Origin: Pedobacter africanus
Lineage (GTDB): Bacteria > Bacteroidota > Bacteroidia > Sphingobacteriales > Sphingobacteriaceae
Direction of reading: 5' to 3'
DNA length: 64,000 nucleotides
Assembly: GCF_900176535.1 (NCBI RefSeq)
Contig: NZ_FWXT01000001.1
Location: 1,860,001-1,924,000 of the forward strand
Under the pieces are notes generated by a model. That model saw only the letters and a program-made list of their open reading frames with translations, did not search any database and had not been told where the DNA came from. Shown here one piece after another: positions 1 to 8,211 of the stretch. A program made the translations under genes and the position numbers. Position 1 is the first letter of the stretch; each line of letters starts with the position of its first letter.

Positions 1-1
1 A

Positions 2-265
2 GTCATCGCTGAGCATTTTCACGTATCACCCAATTATATGAGCGAGTTTTTCAAAAGACAGACGGGAGAAAGTATGCAGCATTATATTCATTCATACAGA
101 ATAAAACTGATAGAAAACAGGCTTTTGTTGACCAACTTCAGGTTGACCGAAATTGCCCTTGAATTTGGGCTAACTGATGTAAGCCATCTCAATAAACTAT
201 TCAAAAAATTTAAACAAATGAGTCCCTCTGATTATAGAAGATCAGCCAAATATTCTGGCCTCTAA
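2..265 (+). CDS. AraC-family transcriptional regulator, C-terminal part (5' truncated)
   Basis: The reading frame is open from base 2, so the gene begins outside the window and only about 87 C-terminal residues are seen. They form the double helix-turn-helix of AraC/XylS regulators: a first HTH (IAEHFHVSPNYMSEFFK), the linker region with RIKLIENRLLL, and a second HTH with the typical ending FGLTDVSHLNKLFKKF followed by SPSDYRR. The ATG at 38 lies inside the first HTH and is not a believable start. The effector domain is missing, so the ligand cannot be told. The gene faces the end of the minus-strand PUL at 805-12857 and is separated from it by about 540 non-coding bases, so a role in controlling that PUL is possible but not shown. 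Confidence 0.85.
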   Translation, partial: VIAEHFHVSPNYMSEFFKRQTGESMQHYIHSYRIKLIENRLLLTNFRLTEIALEFGLTDVSHLNKLFKKFKQMSPSDYRRSAKYSGL

Positions 266-804
266 AACAATAATTTCTAAGGAAAATTCATCAAAAGCTA
301 AAATTTTTGAAATTGGCTCCAGGAAAAGGGCTCCTGCGACATTTAACCTCAATCTTTAGTCTCAAAAATTGACAGACACTGATAATGAGCAGATTGAAGC
401 CAGTTAAAATGGAGTAAATTTTATTTTATTATTTTATAAGGCACATCAAAAGCAGGGAGAACTCAATAAACAATTGAAAAACCATAACAAAGAAAAATGG
501 GAACTTAGACAAAAACAACAAAATGCATTGTTATATTCTGGATGAAATAGCATTTAACCCTTAATCAGGATATGTTAAGATTTCATTCAGGACGATGTCA
601 AGTAATTCCAGAACTGATGTAAAGCAATATCAGGGCTATGCAAGGAGTATACAGACTATATACCTCCCTATCTTCTTCGGACTTTCTTCGGGTTTTCTTC
701 GAGGTTGATTGGGCTGTAGCCGGCCAAAGACTGAATACAAGCCGACGAAGATGCAGCTGAAGGACTACCCAACAATAGCGTTACCAAGGAACTAAGCCGG
801 AAGA
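266..804. other. Intergenic region of about 540 bases between convergent genes
   Basis: No supported gene lies here. The first 400 bases are AT-rich without a convincing frame. From about 660 the composition becomes richer in G and C and includes three phased TTCTTCG repeats (673-702). All forward frames through 700-800 are broken by stops. A decayed mobile or dispersed repeat is possible, but I recognise none. No strong terminator is seen for either neighbouring gene. Confidence 0.6.
673..705. repeat. Three tandem TTCTTCG repeats with 11-bp period
   Basis: TTCTTCGG begins at 673 and 684 and TTCTTCGA at 695, so the unit repeats every 11 bases, about one helical turn. The last 3-4 bases of each unit vary (ACT, GTT, GGT). 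This could be a protein-binding array, part of a dispersed intergenic repeat, or a remnant of a coding repeat. Confidence 0.5.
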
Positions 805-3102
805 TCAAAAGCCCTGCAATACCTCGTCAAGCTGCTTTAGGAAAGCCCCGGCATTTTCCTTGTTGAACACCATAGGTGGCTTGATCTTCAATACATTGTG
901 CAGGGGACCATCCGTGCTCAACAGGAAACCACGCGCTTTCATGCGCTCCACTATCTCATCTATTTCGGGTACAGCAGGCTCCAGACTTTCCCGGTTTCTC
1001 ACGAGCTCGGCGCCTACAAACAAACCTTTTCCTCTCACATCGCCTATAATCGGATGCTTTTCTTTCAGCTTTTCCAGTCCTTCCAACAGGTAATTACCGG
1101 TTTCCAGTGCCCGTTGCTGCAGTTCCTCGTCACGGATCACCTCCATAACTGCAATACCGGTTTCCATAGATACCGGATTACCCCCATAGGTATTGAAATA
1201 CTCCATTCCGTTGTTAAATGCAGCAGCCACTTCTTCGGTAAGCACTACGGCTGCCAGGGGATGGCCATTACCTATGGGCTTGCCCAACACCACAATATCA
1301 GGCTCTGCCCCCTGCAATTCAAAACCCCAGAACTGTTCGCCTACCCTGCCAAAACCTACCTGAACCTCATCGGCAATGCACAAGCCTCCGGCAGCACGAA
1401 CATGACGGTAAACAGCCTGTAAATAACCTTCAGGCAAAGGGATTTGTCCGCCCACCCCCAGCAGGGTCTCGCAAATGAAAGCCGCAACCCCGGTACCTTT
1501 TGCGGATAATTCCTTAAGGATATTTTCGATATCTGCAGCATATTTCTGGCCCGCTTCTGCGTCTTCATAACGGTAATTCCCGCGATAGAGATCAGGGTTC
1601 ATCCCTTTATGGATATAAGGCTGCTGTCCGGGACCTCCCTTGCCATCAAACTTATAGGGGCTCAGTTCCATGGCCACAGTTGAAGTGCCATGGTAGGCAT
1701 GATCCAGTACAATCACATCTTTCTGTTTGGTAAAATGCCTGCTGATGCGGATGGCCAGGTCGTTGGCTTCACTGCCTGAGTTGCAGAAATAGCAAACCTT
1801 CAGCTTTGGTGGCAATGTAGCTGTAATCATTCTGGCATATTTCACCAGGCTATCGTGCAGGTAGCGGGTATTGGTATTCAGCCGGGCCAACTGCTGCTGC
1901 ATGGCCTTTACCACTACAGGATGGCAATGCCCGATATGGCTTACGTTATTTACACAGTCAATATAGGTGTCCCCTTTATCATCATAAAGGTATTGTAATG
2001 CGCCACGTGTGATTTTCAGCTTCTTTTGGTAACTAATGCTCAGGTTGGCACCCACAATTTCCTTTCTTTCCTTTTGCAGTGCTGCATCTGCTGTTTCAGT
2101 ACCCAATACAGATGGGTGTCCGCAGCAAAGATTAAAACGGTCCTGCACCTTTAATGGATTAAGTTTTATCCATTGGTACAGCAAAGTCCAGGCATCTTTT
2201 TCGGATACAAAGTGGTGCGCATTGTTGCTCTGGCTCCGTTTCATGGCCGAAGTGACCACACTCATGCTCAACCGGGCGGCAATGAGGTAATACAAGATGG
2301 AGCATTCCTGTTCCGTTAATGGGTTTACGCTGTGGTAACTGTTTAAAAACAGCTCTGCAGCCCTAAGCGGGTCTGCTTTTTTAAACATCAGGTAAGTGCA
2401 GGCGACTGCTACATTGTCAACCAGGCAGCTTTCTACCATATCCCCAAAATCTATGATCCCGCAAACTTTTCCATCCTGCACCAGGATATTGTAATCGTTG
2501 GCGTCGTTATGGATTACTGCCTTCCTTAAATGCCTGCGCAATGGCAGCACTTCCATTTCGTATTGCAACAGAAAATAAGCCGCCATAGTTCGTTGCTCAT
2601 GGTCCTGGATAAAATGAAGGTATTGGTGGCAGTCCATTACCTGCGCCAGGTCCCATTCTGTGTATCGATAGGCGGCGGGGAGATGATAACCTCTGAGGTG
2701 CTGGTCCATATTGCCCAGCATGGCACCCAGGCTTTGCGGAACCGAATCCGGGCATTCCCCGAGCTCAGCCATGAACGTACCTTCCAGGTAAGAGAGCAGC
2801 CTCAGGTAAAGCACATCGCTTCCATGATGTTCAACCGTAAGCCCCCCTCCTTTTAGGTTAGGCATCACCTGCTGTATGCCCAGCTGTTCGTCTTTTTGTT
2901 TTAAGAACTGCATTACCCTGATCTGGGCTTCCAGGAAAGCAGGATCTGAGGGGTTGACATTTACCTTTACGATAAATCTGGCTCCCTCATCGGTTTTCAG
3001 CAGAAAATTCTGGTCTTCATAACCTGCAATGGACGTAACGTTAACTTCGAGTCCGTACCGGGTACGGACCAGTTCTTCAATATATTTTTCAGAAAGTATC
3101 AT
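805..3102 (-). CDS. Fused APH-fold kinase / class III PLP phospho-lyase (hydroxylysine or ethanolamine type)
   Basis: A two-domain cytosolic enzyme of 765 residues. Residues 1 to about 320 are an aminoglycoside/choline-kinase-like domain with the catalytic HND (198-200) and metal-binding IIDFGD (216-221). Residues about 335-765 are a class III aminotransferase fold with phosphate-binding NSGSEAND (441-448), DEVQVGFGR (578-586) and the likely PLP lysine K608 in LGKPIGNGHP. In animals the separate homologues are hydroxylysine kinase and the ammonia-releasing phospholyases acting on 5-phosphohydroxylysine or phosphoethanolamine. Related bacterial fusions are known, some with a peptidase domain between the two parts; that domain is absent here. 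The start overlaps the GH63 stop (ATGA at 3099-3102), so the gene is the last of the operon starting with SusC. Kinase then lyase would give an aldehyde, ammonia and phosphate. The choice between hydroxylysine and ethanolamine cannot be made from sequence; the glycosidase neighbours favour hydroxylysine. Confidence 0.85.
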   Translation of the reverse strand: MILSEKYIEELVRTRYGLEVNVTSIAGYEDQNFLLKTDEGARFIVKVNVNPSDPAFLEAQIRVMQFLKQKDEQLGIQQVMPNLKGGGLTVEHHGSDVLYLRLLSYLEGTFMAELGECPDSVPQSLGAMLGNMDQHLRGYHLPAAYRYTEWDLAQVMDCHQYLHFIQDHEQRTMAAYFLLQYEMEVLPLRRHLRKAVIHNDANDYNILVQDGKVCGIIDFGDMVESCLVDNVAVACTYLMFKKADPLRAAELFLNSYHSVNPLTEQECSILYYLIAARLSMSVVTSAMKRSQSNNAHHFVSEKDAWTLLYQWIKLNPLKVQDRFNLCCGHPSVLGTETADAALQKERKEIVGANLSISYQKKLKITRGALQYLYDDKGDTYIDCVNNVSHIGHCHPVVVKAMQQQLARLNTNTRYLHDSLVKYARMITATLPPKLKVCYFCNSGSEANDLAIRISRHFTKQKDVIVLDHAYHGTSTVAMELSPYKFDGKGGPGQQPYIHKGMNPDLYRGNYRYEDAEAGQKYAADIENILKELSAKGTGVAAFICETLLGVGGQIPLPEGYLQAVYRHVRAAGGLCIADEVQVGFGRVGEQFWGFELQGAEPDIVVLGKPIGNGHPLAAVVLTEEVAAAFNNGMEYFNTYGGNPVSMETGIAVMEVIRDEELQQRALETGNYLLEGLEKLKEKHPIIGDVRGKGLFVGAELVRNRESLEPAVPEIDEIVERMKARGFLLSTDGPLHNVLKIKPPMVFNKENAGAFLKQLDEVLQGF

Positions 3103-5060
3103 AAAGCCTGTTCTTTTAATAGCATTAATAAATGGGCGGCCGACCAGCTAAAATTCATGGCATTTAAGCCTTTGCCGCTTAAAGGATGGTAATTTTCGTG
3201 GATTGGCCCCTGCAAAGCTAAGCCTTCTGCATGGTTTAAAGTTTGCCGCAGCAATTCAGCAGCCGCTTTCTGATAGCCGTACCGCTGCAGCCCGTTTAAA
3301 CCGAAGTAGACCTGGTCCAGCCATACCGGTCCGCGCCAATATCCTTTCATCGGGTCGAAGCGCGGGTGATCGGCAGTAAGTGTGGGCAGGGGCAGATAGG
3401 TATTGAATTTTTCTTTTTTCAGCATGATATCCCTTACTGCTGCAGCCTGCTGCTGATCTGCCAATCCGGCCCATAAGGGTATCCATCCTTCCGGCCCTTC
3501 TGCAGCTATCCAGCTCTTGTCCATCAGCCTGTCGTAATAAAAGCCTTTTTCTGCATGATAAAAAAAAGTGTTGATCTGCTTTTTCAATCCACCCTGCTGC
3601 GCCCGCCATGCCCTGGCTTCTGCTGCTCTGCCCAGGGCATCTGCAATTTTTGCGAGGTACTCTTTCTCGGCATACAGGTAAGCATTCAGGTCTACCGATT
3701 CCTGGTTGAGCGACCAGGCTTTATCATTGTTCTTCAACAACAGGGCCTGGTCAAAACGTACTGCATTGTCCATCCCGCTTTCCCAGGCTGCGGCAATGCG
3801 CGTTCCATCTGTAGCACCATATTCGCAAAGCCCATTCTGGTCATGGTCCCTGTTTTTGTACCACCACTTATGATAACTGACCAATTTGGGGTAAATGTTT
3901 TTAAGGAAATCCGGATCTGCCGCACGTGTATGTACCAGCCACACAGCCCATGCCGCCAGCGGAGGTTTGGTATCCCGCAAGTTATTTTCTTTTTTATCGG
4001 TATACACACAATCGGCCACCATACCGTGCCCATCCTGATAGTCGAACATAGAAAGAATGTTGCTTATGGCCAGCTCCGGGTTAAAATAACTGATCCCTAC
4101 TGCCTGTTTCCAGCTGTCCCAGCTCCAGAAACCATAAAAACCCTGGTAGTTCAGCGAGGGGAATACCCCGTCGTGCAGCAGGTCTTTTGCTTTGCTTCTC
4201 CAGTTGGTCATTAGCGTAAGAATAGATTTTACGGCAATCCTGCGCTGCACCTCATCTTTGATATTTGCGCCTGAGGCATTAAAATAAGCATTCAGGTAGC
4301 CGTTCCAGCGTGCCGTGTTTGTTTTTAATTCTGCATCGAACGGGCGTTGTTTTGTTGCTCCGGAGGCCTGCTGTTCCTCCAGATCGTATCGCTCTATGCG
4401 CGAACTGGAATAACTTTTACCTGCCTGCAACAGCAATTTCCCCCGCATAGCGTTATACCTGTTTTTTTCAAGCCGGAAAAGCAGTGGCTCCTGCTTAGGA
4501 TAGCGCAGCTGAAAGCGGTGCCCCTTGCCAAGATCAGCGCTCAGTGTATTTCCATCTCTCTGCCATGCTACTTCAGCTTTCAGCAAATTGCCCCCCCAGT
4601 GGATTTCCAGTTCTTTTTTTGTCCCGGAAAGGTTGGTTATCCTGGTTTCTATCATCGCTTCCCGGTTGGATATGAACAGCAGTTTCAAACTGATCTGCAA
4701 ACCGGCAACCTTCAGCTCTTGTTGCAGCAAGCCCGGGTAATAATGGCTGCTGCTTTGCGCCTTTTCCAGGTCAATCTGTTTTCCATCGGCCTTCACAGCA
4801 AGCCGGGCCACACTATTGGCCAGCCAGTACCCCTCCAGGTCCATCACCATAGGCCCAATAAATGTTCCGTTATCCTGTCTTCCTGCTGGCAAAGTGTAGG
4901 CATGCCAGGCCCCCATGTCCGAAAAAACATTGGTTTCTATTTTTTTTGCCTGCTGCACCTGGTAAGCAAGCTTCAATACATCAGGAAAATCCTGACGTGA
5001 CACCTGGGCAAAAGTATTACCCAGACTGATGCTGCATATTAAAATTAAAAAGTACCTCAT
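3099..5060 (-). CDS. GH63-like exported alpha-glucosidase
   Basis: A 653-residue protein with a signal peptide ending near residue 19 (NTFAQ), so it is periplasmic or exported. A beta-rich N-terminal domain (about 40-230) precedes an (alpha/alpha)6 barrel of the GH63/GH37/MGH1 type. Motifs include FYGFWSWDSWKQA (308-320), the likely general acid D431 in ESGMDN, GYWRGPVWLDQ (573-583) and the likely base E622 in HENYHP. These correspond to the Asp/Glu pair of E. coli YgjK. GH63 enzymes remove terminal alpha-linked glucose, often 1,2- or 1,3-linked, and some act on mannosyl- or glucosylglycerate. The gene lies one base after the GH2 stop and overlaps the kinase/lyase start, a tight operon. The substrate is inferred from neighbours; trehalase-type activity is less likely. 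Confidence 0.82.
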   Translation of the reverse strand: MRYFLILICSISLGNTFAQVSRQDFPDVLKLAYQVQQAKKIETNVFSDMGAWHAYTLPAGRQDNGTFIGPMVMDLEGYWLANSVARLAVKADGKQIDLEKAQSSSHYYPGLLQQELKVAGLQISLKLLFISNREAMIETRITNLSGTKKELEIHWGGNLLKAEVAWQRDGNTLSADLGKGHRFQLRYPKQEPLLFRLEKNRYNAMRGKLLLQAGKSYSSSRIERYDLEEQQASGATKQRPFDAELKTNTARWNGYLNAYFNASGANIKDEVQRRIAVKSILTLMTNWRSKAKDLLHDGVFPSLNYQGFYGFWSWDSWKQAVGISYFNPELAISNILSMFDYQDGHGMVADCVYTDKKENNLRDTKPPLAAWAVWLVHTRAADPDFLKNIYPKLVSYHKWWYKNRDHDQNGLCEYGATDGTRIAAAWESGMDNAVRFDQALLLKNNDKAWSLNQESVDLNAYLYAEKEYLAKIADALGRAAEARAWRAQQGGLKKQINTFFYHAEKGFYYDRLMDKSWIAAEGPEGWIPLWAGLADQQQAAAVRDIMLKKEKFNTYLPLPTLTADHPRFDPMKGYWRGPVWLDQVYFGLNGLQRYGYQKAAAELLRQTLNHAEGLALQGPIHENYHPLSGKGLNAMNFSWSAAHLLMLLKEQAL

Positions 5061-5061
5061 C

Positions 5062-8000
5062 TTAATCCTTTGCTCTTTCTGTTAAAATCTGTTGTTTAAA
5101 TAGGGGCCTCAGTGTAAAACTATAGTGATAGTCCTGATAGGGGAGCCGGTACTGCGGATGTGTCTGTGCACCCCAGCTATTGTCGCCACCAACGCCCATC
5201 TGCTGCATATCAATATTCCACCACACTTTATCTTCAGGCTGCATAGATCCACCATGGACATTTTCCGGGGCATCCTTATCAAAGTCAAGTTGTTTTCTGT
5301 CGAAGTGCAGGATCCCTGTGCTCAGTTCCTCCTTCCCGAAGGCCATTAATCCGTAACCTTCCCTGTCCTGCAAAGCAACCCAACGCACACCTGTACGGTA
5401 ACCGCTCTCCTGTGCCCTTGGATAGGGGTAAAAAAGATCAGCAGCATTCATCTGATACAAGTCGACATGCGCTGCATAGCTCCTATCGGAATAGTTGTCA
5501 AAAGGACCCCGGCCCAGCCAGCTGGCCTGCTCATAACTTCCTTTCAGTACCATGCGCATGCCGATACGCTGTGGCTCAGGGTATTTACCGGCACCTGTTT
5601 TTAACTGATAGTCTACCATAACATCTCCGTTTCCTTTTATCAGATAACTCAGGATGCAGGATGCAGCTACCCCTGGCAGTTGGTGCACTGTTTTTACGGT
5701 ATAATTTCCGGCTTTGTCTTTACTATGGCTGAAAGATTTCAGCTCGGCCTGCTGAAACACATTTTGCCACACCCTGCTCCTGATCTGCAAGCTGTTGCCA
5801 ATGTCATTATCGGTAGCCGGGCGCCAGAAATCCGGTTCAAGGGCCTGTTGCATGAGTTCGTTGCCCATGAGCTGGTAGCTGGCCAGCAAACCTGTCTTCC
5901 GGTCAAATGCAAGGGTAAAATCTTTACCGCTAAAGCTCAGTTTCTCTGCGCTGCTGACCACTTTTAATGCAGGTACCTTTTCTGGAATTGCCCTTACCGC
6001 CAGCACCTGTACCGGCAAGGCAAACTGCTCCCTGGCAATCACAAAACCTGCCGGCAGTAAAGCATCGGCCACACGGGTCCTGAATTGCAATTCAATAAAA
6101 TATTCTACTCCCGGCCGCTGCTCAAAAGCAGGAATGGATAGGCCAATCTCCTTTTCCTGCTGCGGGGCCAGGGAAAAGGGTTCCTGTTTACCATTCGCTA
6201 CGACTTTGCCCTCGCCCTTGATCTGCCAGTAAAGCTGGTATTTGGAAAGATCGGTGAAATCAAAGCGGTTGATCAGCTTAAAGCGGTACTGCGCTGCATC
6301 TTTCAGTTCAAAAGCAACGTTCTGATAAACTTTTTGCAGCTCATAGGCCTGAGGATGGAAGCTGCGGTCGGCCGACAACAATCCATCTGCACAAAAACTC
6401 GTATCACTGGTGAGCCCCACTGTACCCATATCCCGTCCGTAGCCCCATATTTTATTCCCTCGCTTATCCTTTATGGCGAAAGTCTGGTCGGAAAAATCCC
6501 AGATAAAACCACCCTGCAACTGCGGATGTTTATAGATCAGGTCCCAATCGTCTTTCAGGTTACCCCCGCTATTGCCCATCATATGCGCGTATTCGCATTG
6601 GATAAGCGGTCTGTTGCGCCAGGTTTTTACGTAATTTTCCATTACCGTAATAGATTTGTACATAGGGCAGTAGATATCTGAATATTGTTCGTCCTTTGCA
6701 GCCTCATATTGAACCGGCCTGCTGTCGTCGTTTGCCTTCAGCCACCGGTAAGCAGCTTTGAGGTTTTCCCCAAAACCACTTTCATTACCGGTAGACCAGG
6801 TTACGATACAGGTAAAGTTTTTGTCGCGCTGCCACATCCGCTGCACCCTGTCCAGATATGCATTTTTCCAGAGCGGGTTGTCGGATAAAGTAAGCTGTGG
6901 TGTAAAGCTCATGCCGTCGCATTCAATATTGGCTTCATCTATCACATATAGGCCATATTGGTCGCAGAGTTCGTACCAGCGCTCCGTATTTGGATAATGA
7001 CTGGTACGCACGGCATTGATGTTCAGTGCTTTCATCAGCCTGATGTCGCGCAGCATGCCGGCTTCAGTAACCACCTTGGCGGTATGCATGTCATGCTCGT
7101 GCCTGTTCACGCCTTTGATACTGATGGCCTTACCATTGACCAGGAACAGACCGTTTTTGATTTCAACCGTTCTGAAACCTATGGGATGTGCAACGCTTTC
7201 CACCACGTTTCCCTTTGCATCCAGATGGCTTAACCTGAGCTGGTAAAGGCTGGGCTGCTCTGCACTCCAGGCTTCTATATTGGGGATCTGGGTGCTGAAG
7301 CTAAATTCTTTTGAATTTTTGATCTGCTGCTGTGTATGATACAAAACCTTTCCGTTTTTGTCGGACAGCTGCAGGCTTAAACTGCCTTGTTCTGCTTTTA
7401 AAGGCAGCTTATTAAACATGGCCTTCAGTTCCAGCGAGCCATTTCTGAAGGAGGCATCCAGCCTGCTTTTTACTTTAAAATCGAACAAGTGAAAGGCTGG
7501 CCTGGCGATCAGGTAAACGCTCCTTTCTATGCCGCTGAGTTTCCACATGTCCTGGCCTTCCAGATAGGTGGCATCGCTAAAACGGAACACCTGCAGGGAT
7601 ACCGTATTTTTGCCGGGTTTTAAAACTTTGCTCAGGTCAAATTCCGTAGGCGTTTTACTATCCTTGCTAAAGCCTATATATTGTCCGTTTACCCAGAGGT
7701 AAAAAAAGGAGTTTACTGCCCCCAGATGAATGAAGACCTGCTTGCCTTTCCAGGCAGGATCAAGTGTAAAATCGCGCTGGTATTCACCAACGGGATTGTA
7801 ATCTGCGGGGACCAGCGGCGGCTTTGGTGGAATAGGATATTCCACATCAGTAAATATGTATTTATCAAAACCTTCCGTCTGCCAGTTGGCAGGTACTTTT
7901 ATTTGTTTCCAGCTGCGGGTCTGCTCCGTGTTTTTAAAAAAATCGGCCGACCGCAACGAGGGGTTCTGAACGATCCTGAACCGCCACATTCCATCCAGGG

Positions 8001-8160
8001 AAAGGGTTGCCGCCTCGTCCGGTATAAAATGAGCATGGGCTGGCACCGTATTCAGGGAAGGTTTTTCCGGGTTTTCCCAATCGTTTTGCTGTGCAAACAA
8101 TAAGGCAGGAAAAATGAGAAGCGCACATAATGCGGGTTGTAATATCCTATAAAAATTCAT
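5062..8160 (-). CDS. GH2 beta-galactosidase, LacZ-type, exported
   Basis: A five-domain LacZ-type GH2 enzyme of about 1032 residues. Numbering below counts from an upstream TTG at 8166; the ATG at 8160 (MNFYRI) is the better start. A signal peptide ends near residue 26 (LLFAQ). The sugar-binding jelly roll (about 55-220) and Ig-like domain (about 225-335) are followed by the TIM barrel with KGVNRHEHDM (351-360), acid/base E462 in TWSTGNESGFG and nucleophile E525 in QCEYAHMMGN. The C-terminal part is the small-chain Bgal domain with RGPFDNYSDR. Both catalytic glutamates are present. GH2 members of this length are mostly beta-galactosidases. The gene follows SusD after a 51-base gap that holds a hairpin and is tightly coupled to the GH63 gene. 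It likely removes beta-galactose in the periplasm after the alpha-glucosidase has acted. Confidence 0.9.
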   Translation of the reverse strand: MNFYRILQPALCALLIFPALLFAQQNDWENPEKPSLNTVPAHAHFIPDEAATLSLDGMWRFRIVQNPSLRSADFFKNTEQTRSWKQIKVPANWQTEGFDKYIFTDVEYPIPPKPPLVPADYNPVGEYQRDFTLDPAWKGKQVFIHLGAVNSFFYLWVNGQYIGFSKDSKTPTEFDLSKVLKPGKNTVSLQVFRFSDATYLEGQDMWKLSGIERSVYLIARPAFHLFDFKVKSRLDASFRNGSLELKAMFNKLPLKAEQGSLSLQLSDKNGKVLYHTQQQIKNSKEFSFSTQIPNIEAWSAEQPSLYQLRLSHLDAKGNVVESVAHPIGFRTVEIKNGLFLVNGKAISIKGVNRHEHDMHTAKVVTEAGMLRDIRLMKALNINAVRTSHYPNTERWYELCDQYGLYVIDEANIECDGMSFTPQLTLSDNPLWKNAYLDRVQRMWQRDKNFTCIVTWSTGNESGFGENLKAAYRWLKANDDSRPVQYEAAKDEQYSDIYCPMYKSITVMENYVKTWRNRPLIQCEYAHMMGNSGGNLKDDWDLIYKHPQLQGGFIWDFSDQTFAIKDKRGNKIWGYGRDMGTVGLTSDTSFCADGLLSADRSFHPQAYELQKVYQNVAFELKDAAQYRFKLINRFDFTDLSKYQLYWQIKGEGKVVANGKQEPFSLAPQQEKEIGLSIPAFEQRPGVEYFIELQFRTRVADALLPAGFVIAREQFALPVQVLAVRAIPEKVPALKVVSSAEKLSFSGKDFTLAFDRKTGLLASYQLMGNELMQQALEPDFWRPATDNDIGNSLQIRSRVWQNVFQQAELKSFSHSKDKAGNYTVKTVHQLPGVAASCILSYLIKGNGDVMVDYQLKTGAGKYPEPQRIGMRMVLKGSYEQASWLGRGPFDNYSDRSYAAHVDLYQMNAADLFYPYPRAQESGYRTGVRWVALQDREGYGLMAFGKEELSTGILHFDRKQLDFDKDAPENVHGGSMQPEDKVWWNIDMQQMGVGGDNSWGAQTHPQYRLPYQDYHYSFTLRPLFKQQILTERAKD

Positions 8161-8177
8161 CGGCAAAGGCTATGAAA

Positions 8178-8197
8178 AGGGGAGCTTTCGCTCCCCT
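8178..8197 (-). terminator. GAAA-tetraloop hairpin between susD and the GH2 gene
   Basis: Read on the minus strand, AGGGGAGC pairs with GCTCCCC(T) around a GAAA tetraloop and is followed by CTTTTC. It sits inside the operon between the SusD stop and the GH2 start. It may partly stop transcription or mark an RNA end, giving more SusCD than enzyme transcript. The U-tract is short, so read-through is expected. Confidence 0.6.
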
Positions 8198-8211
8198 ATG
8201 ATTTGATTCTG

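Noticed and set aside
673..705. CRISPR-like array
   Set aside because: The repeats are 7-8 bases with 3-base gaps, far too short, and there are no cas genes.
898..1422. A 174-codon frame on the plus strand inside the kinase/lyase gene
   Set aside because: It is antisense to a gene with clear catalytic motifs and has no domain-like pattern; the same applies to many antisense frames across the window.
805..3102. Plain aminotransferase or antibiotic-modifying phosphotransferase
   Set aside because: The fusion of both domains with intact sites points to a kinase/phospholyase pair; the operon context gives no hint of antibiotic resistance.
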